Below are positions 8,340-12,950 of a stretch of 22,232 nucleotides of DNA, in pieces; position 1 is the first letter of the stretch; every line of letters begins with the position of its first letter. The position numbers and the translations under genes are program-made. Source of the stretch: Bacteroidales bacterium UBA3388 (lineage in GTDB: Bacteria; Bacteroidota; Bacteroidia; Bacteroidales; P3); assembly GCA_002358855.1 (NCBI GenBank), contig DEPQ01000068.1, forward strand, positions 1 through 22,232, in the 5' to 3' direction. Under the pieces are notes generated by a model. It ran no database searches and had not been told where the DNA came from. It saw only the letters and a list, made by a program, of their open reading frames with translations.

Positions 8340-8768
8340 ATGGAGCATAAGAACAATCCTTTTAAAGTTCCGGAAAATTATTTTGATAATTTATCCAACA
8401 GATTAGAAGCGGAATCTAAAAGAAAACACGTTTCCGTATCTAAAGTGTTGAAATATGTCGCAAGTATATCGCTTATTCTTGCTTTATCTGTAAGTGTTTT
8501 TGTAGTGGTGTTTACAGGCGATAAAAAAGAACCTTCGCTTTCTTCTAATTTCTTTTCAATATTTTCTCCTAATAAAGAAAAAGAAAAGGATAATGTAGAG
8601 AAAAATTTGGCTAAGACTTCACAAATTGAATGGGAAAAGCAAGTTGAAAATCTAATTGCGGAGGTTGAGCAAATTCAATTTACAGAAGAGGAATTAGATT
8701 ACTTGGAATCTTTCATAGATGAGGACTTAAATGAGTATGTATTTAATAACTTTGAAAATATAGAATGA
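8340..8768 (+). CDS. Single-pass membrane protein, candidate anti-sigma factor
   Basis: A 142-residue protein with a charged cytoplasmic N-terminus, one TM helix at about 37-59, and an acidic extracytoplasmic tail (about 60-142) rich in Glu and Lys. The N-terminal patch NPFKVPENYFDNLSNRLEAE (6-25) recurs, from memory, in small Bacteroidetes proteins encoded beside ECF sigma factors. There is no zinc-binding HxxxCxxC motif, so it is not a classic ZAS-domain anti-sigma factor. The size, topology and position 51 nt after the sigma gene suggest that the cytoplasmic segment holds the sigma factor. That role is inference. Its stop overlaps the start of the next gene as ATGA, indicating coupled translation. 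Confidence 0.72.
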   Translation: MEHKNNPFKVPENYFDNLSNRLEAESKRKHVSVSKVLKYVASISLILALSVSVFVVVFTGDKKEPSLSSNFFSIFSPNKEKEKDNVEKNLAKTSQIEWEKQVENLIAEVEQIQFTEEELDYLESFIDEDLNEYVFNNFENIE

Positions 8769-9295
8769 TGAAAAAAAATTTGATTTTAGCATTATTAGCG
8801 TTAATAACTTTTAGTGCTCCTGTTTTTGCACAAAAAGATTGTCCAGAATGTAAAGAAAAAGAAAGAAAAGCCGCTCAAATGAAAATGATGAAGGTTAAAA
8901 AAGCGACTTTTGTTCAAAATTTAAAACTATCGGAAGAAGAAACCGAAAAGTTTTGGGCTTTATACGAACAATTTGACAGAGAAATAAATTCTATAATTGA
9001 AAAACAACATCATTTAATGACTAAATACAAAGAGACAGATATGCTTAATCTTGACAAAGAAACTGCAATGATGTTGATAGAACAAAATAGTAAAACAGAA
9101 AAAGAACTTGCTGAAATAAAAGTGCGTTATTACGAAAAATTCTTAGAAGTTCTTCCTCCTCAAAAAGTAGCAAAACTGATTGTGGAAGAAAAAGAACTTA
9201 TGCGTAATCTTAGAAAAAAAGATAGACACGAAAGAAAAACAGAAGAATGTCCTCAAAAAGTAGGTCAAAAGAATTTACAACTAATGAAAAAGTAG
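8765..9295 (+). CDS. Secreted helical protein, Spy/CpxP/CnrX-like candidate sensor
   Basis: A 176-residue protein with a signal peptide (cleavage likely after VFA, about residue 22), then a mostly helical, highly charged chain. LKLSEEETEKFWALYEQF (53-70) and FLEVLPPQKVAKLIVEEKEL (126-145) resemble the paired LTxxQ-type helices of periplasmic Spy/CpxP proteins and the metal sensor CnrX. Possible metal or redox groups are CPEC (26-29), a Met-rich stretch (39-43), HH (82-83) and Cys162. It is coupled by ATGA to the membrane protein gene before it. The set matches the order sigma, anti-sigma, periplasmic sensor. The function is inferred. It could equally be a periplasmic chaperone. Confidence 0.72.
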   Translation: MMKKNLILALLALITFSAPVFAQKDCPECKEKERKAAQMKMMKVKKATFVQNLKLSEEETEKFWALYEQFDREINSIIEKQHHLMTKYKETDMLNLDKETAMMLIEQNSKTEKELAEIKVRYYEKFLEVLPPQKVAKLIVEEKELMRNLRKKDRHERKTEECPQKVGQKNLQLMKK

Positions 9296-9313
9296 TTAGT
9301 TTGTAAAAACTAA
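9296..9313. repeat. Short perfect inverted repeat just before the TauE/SafE gene
   Basis: TTAGTTT (9296-9302) and AAACTAA (9307-9313) form a 7-bp palindrome with a 4-nt spacer. It fills the gap exactly between the stop at 9295 and the ATG at 9314. It could be an operator half-site pair or a weak hairpin over the ribosome entry site. It may also be chance in AT-rich DNA. Confidence 0.3.
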
Positions 9314-10099
9314 ATGAGCATTTCAATATTTTTAATCTTAGTAATTTCAGGGCTTTTTGTAGGATTTATAAATACTCTTTCGGCAGGAGGAACAGCAATC
9401 TCAATAGCACTTTATCTTGCCTTGGGTTTGAGTCCCGCACAAGCTAATGCAACAAATAGAATAGGGGTTTTGTTACAATCATCACTTACCTCTGTTCTAT
9501 TTTCACGTAAAGGATTTCTTAAAAACACTCATTTTTTTCGCCTTGCTTTGCCAACTATGTTTGGAGCCTTAGTAGGAGCAATTTTATCTCTTGTTTTGCC
9601 CGAAATTCTCTTCTCTTATTTTATGGGAATTAGCCTTTTGGTGATGATAGTCTTTCTTTTTCGCTCACCAAAGAAGTTTGAAGAAGATGATTTTTCCAAA
9701 ACCGAAAATGGAATCAGTTTTTTACAATATTTAACTTTCTTTTTAATAGGAATTTATGGCGGTTTTGTTCAAGTAGGAACAGGCTTTCTTCTTATGAGTG
9801 CAGGAAGTATGCTTTTGGGTTACAATATTATCAAAACAAATGCTTTGAAAACCACCGTTATGGCGTTTTATACCGTTATTGCGGTTTTGATTTTTTGGCA
9901 AGATGGTAGCATTCATTGGCAATATGGTTTGCTTCATTCAATAGGAACATTCATCGGCTCGTTTATTGCAACGAAATTAGCCTTCAAAAAAGGAGCAAAA
10001 TTCATTAAATGGGTGGTTATATTTGTCATTATATTCACTTCACTTTATTTATTCAAAATAATAGACTTGAAACACTTTTTTCAATTTTTAATCGTTTAG
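9314..10099 (+). CDS. TauE/SafE-family membrane permease
   Basis: A 261-residue polytopic inner-membrane protein of the TauE/SafE (DUF81) family, with about 7-8 hydrophobic helices. The family's internal duplication is visible. The first half has VGFINTLSAGGTAIS (16-30) and GLSPAQANATNRIGVLLQS (38-56). The second half has GIYGGFVQVGTGFLLM (146-161) and GYNIIKTNALKTTVMAFYT (169-187). Members are proposed exporters of sulfite, sulfoacetate or related organosulfur anions, but the substrate cannot be assigned here. The gene starts 18 nt after the secreted helical protein and has no obvious promoter of its own, so it may be read from the sigma-factor transcript. A link to that stress module is inference. 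Confidence 0.88.
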   Translation: MSISIFLILVISGLFVGFINTLSAGGTAISIALYLALGLSPAQANATNRIGVLLQSSLTSVLFSRKGFLKNTHFFRLALPTMFGALVGAILSLVLPEILFSYFMGISLLVMIVFLFRSPKKFEEDDFSKTENGISFLQYLTFFLIGIYGGFVQVGTGFLLMSAGSMLLGYNIIKTNALKTTVMAFYTVIAVLIFWQDGSIHWQYGLLHSIGTFIGSFIATKLAFKKGAKFIKWVVIFVIIFTSLYLFKIIDLKHFFQFLIV

Positions 10100-10123
10100 T
10101 ATTAGGATTATGAATAAAAATAT

Positions 10124-10131
10124 TATATTTG
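10124..10131 (+). promoter_or_regulatory. Promoter -7 box for the PepSY-like lipoprotein gene
   Basis: TATATTTG matches the Bacteroidetes -7 consensus and ends 23 nt before the ATG at 10155. The -33 element is poor. It indicates transcription separate from the TauE/SafE gene. Confidence 0.6.
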
Positions 10132-10154
10132 CAAATCAAAAATAAAATAGAACT

Positions 10155-10604
10155 ATGAAAAAAATTGCGTTAGTATTATTGGCTTGCACCTTGGTAACAA
10201 GTTGTGCTACTACAAAAAAAGATAAATATAAAACGGTAGATGAAAAAGATGTTCCAACAAAGTTTGTGCAAGATTTTAAGAAACGCCGTCCAGAAATTGA
10301 GCAAACTACTTGGAAGATGGTTGATTCAACTTGTTATATCGCCAAGTTTAAGGCTTCTGGAAACGATGTAAGTATGAAATTTAAAAATACATCGGTTGAA
10401 ACCGCTTGGAATGTTCCTTTGGAATATACTCCTAAGACAATAACAGATTATATCGCTCAAAACTATGCGGGATATAAAATAGAAAGCATAGACATTGTAG
10501 AATTAAGAAACAAAAAGAGTTATATCGCAACAATTTATAAGAAAAGTGAAGAAATAAAACTTCAATTTGACCTTCAAGGTTACTTTACAAAAGTAATGGA
10601 ATAA
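10155..10604 (+). CDS. PepSY-like lipoprotein (DUF2874-type)
   Basis: A 149-residue lipoprotein. The signal peptide ends in the lipobox VTSC with Cys17 as the lipidation site. The mature part (about 30-149) looks like one long or two short PepSY-like/beta-lactamase-inhibitor-like repeats. It starts VPTKFVQDFKKRRPEIEQTT, continues with alternating strands (CYIAKFKASGNDVSMKF), has a second helix TITDYIAQNYAGYKIESIDI and ends in the strand pair YIATIYKK...EIKLQFDLQGYF. Such proteins are common in Bacteroidetes envelopes, and their role is mostly unknown. It is a single-gene unit, with a promoter at 10124-10131 and a strong terminator at 10624-10665. Confidence 0.8.
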   Translation: MKKIALVLLACTLVTSCATTKKDKYKTVDEKDVPTKFVQDFKKRRPEIEQTTWKMVDSTCYIAKFKASGNDVSMKFKNTSVETAWNVPLEYTPKTITDYIAQNYAGYKIESIDIVELRNKKSYIATIYKKSEEIKLQFDLQGYFTKVME

Positions 10605-10623
10605 TAGATTTTATAAATTAACG

Positions 10624-10665
10624 AAAAACGGTGAAGCATTTTTTCTTTGTTTCACCGTTTTTTTT
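10624..10665 (+). terminator. Rho-independent terminator after the PepSY-like lipoprotein gene
   Basis: A perfect 12-bp stem (10624-10635 with 10651-10662, core ACGGTGAA/TTCACCGT), a 15-nt T-rich loop and a run of eight T. The A-rich 5' arm means it could also work on the other strand. Its loop and downstream sequence are nearly the same as those of the terminator at 12354-12396. Confidence 0.9.
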
Positions 10666-10718
10666 CTTTGTTTTATAAAAATATTTCTTGGTTACATAAA
10701 ATTATTTCTTTGTTTTAT
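10663..10718. repeat. 14-bp direct repeat downstream of the first terminator
   Basis: TTTCTTTGTTTTAT occurs at 10663-10676 and again at 10705-10718, 42 bp apart. The second copy continues into TTTTG to make an 18-bp match with 12394-12411. The stretch between 10605 and 10787 holds only this repeat, the terminator and the next promoter. Confidence 0.75.
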
Positions 10719-10748
10719 TTTGTAGATATATTTTTTTATGTATCTTTG
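10718..10748 (+). promoter_or_regulatory. Promoter of the lipoprotein/outer-membrane cassette
   Basis: TTTTG (10718-10722) as -33, an 18-bp spacer, then TATCTTTG (10741-10748) as -7. This is a good match to the Bacteroidetes promoter consensus. The leader to the ATG at 10788 is about 35 nt. The same promoter layout recurs at 12407-12440. Confidence 0.75.
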
Positions 10749-10787
10749 CAGGTGTAAAAATATTTATAAACCATAAAAAATAAAGTT

Positions 10788-11681
10788 ATGAAACAAACAA
10801 TTAAAAAATTAGTATTAGTTGTAATGTGTTTTACACTAATATGTTGTGAAGAAAAGGAAAGTAATGATAATTCGTTTAACTTTCAGCAAAAAACAAAGAC
10901 AGAAAATCCATTTAATTATCTTGGAGAAAGGCATAATCATATTTTAGATGATTTTGCAGAGAGTTTGGGAAATTCTGTGCATTTTTCAACTAAGGATGTT
11001 TATAATTTCAGTGTTAATGAAGGGCATTTGTCTTCTAATAATATTTCTTATTTGGATTATAAGCGTAGTTTAGATTCAATAGATGATATTACGTTTGATT
11101 ATTTTTTTGGAACTTCTCCTAATGCGATAACAATAATAAATGATAGTATTGTCGCTAATTATTTAGATGATTTTAGAAGTATTACATTGAATGCAATTAG
11201 ATCATCTGTTGCTGTTTTGCCTAACGTATATGCTGATTCGATAGAGGTTTTAGAAGAAGAGTTTATGCATAATTATGGTAATTTATTAAATATTGAAGAT
11301 TCACTAAGATATGAAACCGTTTTAGGAATGTTGGCTATTGCAAAATATTCTTATCAGTATTGGTACGAAGCATCTTTTAATAAATCATCATTATGGTATC
11401 CGATTATACAAAATAGATTGAATGTAAAAAGCGATAAACCAAGTTTTTGGGATAGATGCAAGGAAGTGGTAAATGCAGTAGCGGCAGGAATAGCATGTGC
11501 CGCAGTAGATGTTTATACTTTTGTAACAGAAGCTTGTAGTTTATCTGTAAGTATTTATAAAGATCCTATAAATAATAAGGATAGCGGAGTTCTTGTAGGA
11601 CCTAGAGTTAGTATAGGAGATGGTGCGTGTGATAAAGCAGGAGAAGCTTCGATAAATACATTCTATGATGTATTAGAGTAG
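10788..11681 (+). CDS. Uncharacterised lipoprotein with four C-terminal cysteines
   Basis: I do not recognise this 297-residue protein. The N-terminus is a lipoprotein-like signal ending LICC, with Cys20 the likely lipidation site, although Cys before it is atypical. The body (about 40-220) is acidic and mostly helical, with the aromatic stretch YSYQYWYEA (187-195). The C-terminal part changes character: an Ala/Gly-rich hydrophobic segment AVAAGIACAAVDVYTFV (230-246), then a short Gly-rich tail. Four cysteines occur only in this part, at 224, 237, 250 and 281, the first three exactly 13 residues apart. From memory the layout recalls Bacteroidetes lipoproteins with a YW-rich segment followed by an Ala/Gly-rich tail, but that is a weak comparison. 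It is followed 33 nt later by an outer-membrane protein gene and shares its promoter. Confidence 0.75.
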   Translation: MKQTIKKLVLVVMCFTLICCEEKESNDNSFNFQQKTKTENPFNYLGERHNHILDDFAESLGNSVHFSTKDVYNFSVNEGHLSSNNISYLDYKRSLDSIDDITFDYFFGTSPNAITIINDSIVANYLDDFRSITLNAIRSSVAVLPNVYADSIEVLEEEFMHNYGNLLNIEDSLRYETVLGMLAIAKYSYQYWYEASFNKSSLWYPIIQNRLNVKSDKPSFWDRCKEVVNAVAAGIACAAVDVYTFVTEACSLSVSIYKDPINNKDSGVLVGPRVSIGDGACDKAGEASINTFYDVLE

Positions 11682-11714
11682 TAAAATGATAGTTATTATA
11701 AAAACTTAAATGCT

Positions 11715-12332
11715 ATGAAAAAAATAGTTGTCATTTTTACTTTAATGATATTGTTAAGTAGTGCGTTGGTAGCACAAGATTCTGTGTTTAATTCTAACTT
11801 TCTTAGGTTTAAAGTTGGTATGGAATATAGAAATAATAGTCTTAATTCTAATTATTCTGCTAATCCAATTTTGACTTTTGGTTTGGATGCAAAAGTAATA
11901 TATAAAATACATAAGGGAAAATATTCAGATATGCTTGGTGTGCATGGTATTGTGGGAGGAGTGGATTATGGAATAGGTAAATCTAATCTTGAATGTGATG
12001 TTTATTCATTTTCTGGTTATTTAGGAGGTTTTATAGAAGGGGTTGGTAATGCAGAAAAAATACCTTGTTTACAATTTACGTTAGGGGCAAAATATCAATA
12101 TGATAATATCTTGACACAGAGTGCATCTTTTAATAGTCATTCTGTCGGTCCCATGTTTAGATTTTCTTATTATCAATGGAATTTTGAAACAGGCTATTTG
12201 TGGGGCGTTAATAAAATAGTTGATAATGATAAAATGAATACATTTTTCCTAAAATTATCAGTTTCTATTCCAACTTTTGGCTTTTCGTATAGAGCGAATA
12301 TGAATAAAACATTTAATGCTGCTACATTATAA
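11715..12332 (+). CDS. Small outer-membrane beta-barrel-like protein
   Basis: A 205-residue protein with a clear signal peptide (cleavage about residue 20, SALVA|QD). Alternating polar/hydrophobic strands follow, such as FLRFKVGMEYRNN, LTFGLDAKVIYKI, LGVHGIVGGVDYGIG, LQFTLGAKYQYD, FSYYQWNFETGYLWG and FFLKLSVSIPTFGFSYRAN. This pattern suggests an 8-stranded-type barrel in the outer membrane. No specific family is recognised. It is the second gene of the two-gene cassette, with a strong terminator 22 nt after its stop. It may act as the outer-membrane partner of the lipoprotein, which is inference from linkage only. Confidence 0.72.
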   Translation: MKKIVVIFTLMILLSSALVAQDSVFNSNFLRFKVGMEYRNNSLNSNYSANPILTFGLDAKVIYKIHKGKYSDMLGVHGIVGGVDYGIGKSNLECDVYSFSGYLGGFIEGVGNAEKIPCLQFTLGAKYQYDNILTQSASFNSHSVGPMFRFSYYQWNFETGYLWGVNKIVDNDKMNTFFLKLSVSIPTFGFSYRANMNKTFNAATL

Positions 12333-12353
12333 AAATATACTTATTAAATCAAT

Positions 12354-12396
12354 AAAAAGCAGTGAAACATTTTTTCTTTGTTTCACTGCTTTTTTT
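12354..12396 (+). terminator. Rho-independent terminator after the two-gene cassette
   Basis: A perfect 14-bp stem (12354-12367 with 12381-12394, core GCAGTGAAA/TTTCACTGC), a 13-nt loop CATTTTTTCTTTG and a run of seven T. The loop and the flank after the T run match the terminator at 10624-10665. Only the lower stem differs, with paired changes on both arms. Confidence 0.92.
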
Positions 12397-12411
12397 CTTT
12401 GTTTTATTTTG
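12394..12411. repeat. 18-bp direct repeat shared by the two cassette flanks
   Basis: TTTCTTTGTTTTATTTTG here is identical to 10705-10722. Its end supplies the -33 element of the promoter in both places. It is T-rich, so chance is less unlikely than for mixed sequence. However, the neighbouring terminator and promoter also match. Confidence 0.7.
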
Positions 12412-12440
12412 CTAAGTCTAAGAGTTTTTATGTATATTTG
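12407..12440 (+). promoter_or_regulatory. Promoter of the four-TM/Nfn-like operon
   Basis: TTTTG (12407-12411), a 21-bp spacer, then TATATTTG (12433-12440). This is followed by 21 nt of AT-rich leader to the ATG at 12462. It closely resembles the promoter at 10718-10748, including the shared TTATGTAT before the TTTGCA end. Confidence 0.75.
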
Positions 12441-12461
12441 CAAATTAAAATATTTGTATCA

Positions 12462-12944
12462 ATGAAACAGTATCTTAAATTGCTAAATAAGTCTTGGAGT
12501 GCAATGATTTTTATAGAAATTCTACTCATTGCAATATTCTATGTATTAACTTATTACTATTATTTGTCGAATGATGCTATTCTTTCAAAAGGATTGAGCG
12601 TTAGTTTTTCGTATGTGTTGATGTTATTGATGGTTCTTTGTGTGTTTTTGGGTGGAAAGGGCACAAGTCGTAAGATAAAAAACATTGTTTCTTTGCCTTT
12701 ACCCGAAAAAATAGAGAAATATAGAATGTTACAAATAAAGCGTTTACGTTTTTATTCATTAGTGAATATCGTTGCTTTAATTGGAATGTTTTTTTGCAAC
12801 CAAAATTCATTTTTATTGTTTTCAATCATCGCTCTTTTGCTCACTCTTTTAAGCAAAGTATCGGAATTGAAATTGAAAATGGAACTTTCTCTTAGCGAAG
12901 AGGAAATTGAGAATATGGATAAATTAAAATTTGAAAAAATATAA
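12462..12944 (+). CDS. Uncharacterised four-TM membrane protein
   Basis: A 160-residue protein not recognised as a named family. It has two helical hairpins, TM segments at about 14-34, 46-65, 97-113 and 116-133, joined by a basic cytoplasmic-type loop (66-96, KGTSRKIKNI and PEKIEKYRMLQIKRLR). It ends in an acidic tail with LSLSEEEIENMDKLKFEKI. The ATG at 12462 follows the promoter at a normal distance. A longer open frame upstream would start inside the terminator and is not credible. It lies 6 nt before the large flavoprotein gene and probably shares its transcript. Whether it serves that enzyme is unknown. Confidence 0.78.
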   Translation: MKQYLKLLNKSWSAMIFIEILLIAIFYVLTYYYYLSNDAILSKGLSVSFSYVLMLLMVLCVFLGGKGTSRKIKNIVSLPLPEKIEKYRMLQIKRLRFYSLVNIVALIGMFFCNQNSFLLFSIIALLLTLLSKVSELKLKMELSLSEEEIENMDKLKFEKI

Positions 12945-12950
12945 GACCTT

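Noticed and set aside
12378..12461. An N-terminal extension of the four-TM protein
   Set aside because: It would begin inside the terminator hairpin and run through the promoter. The ATG at 12462 is correctly placed after the -7 box.
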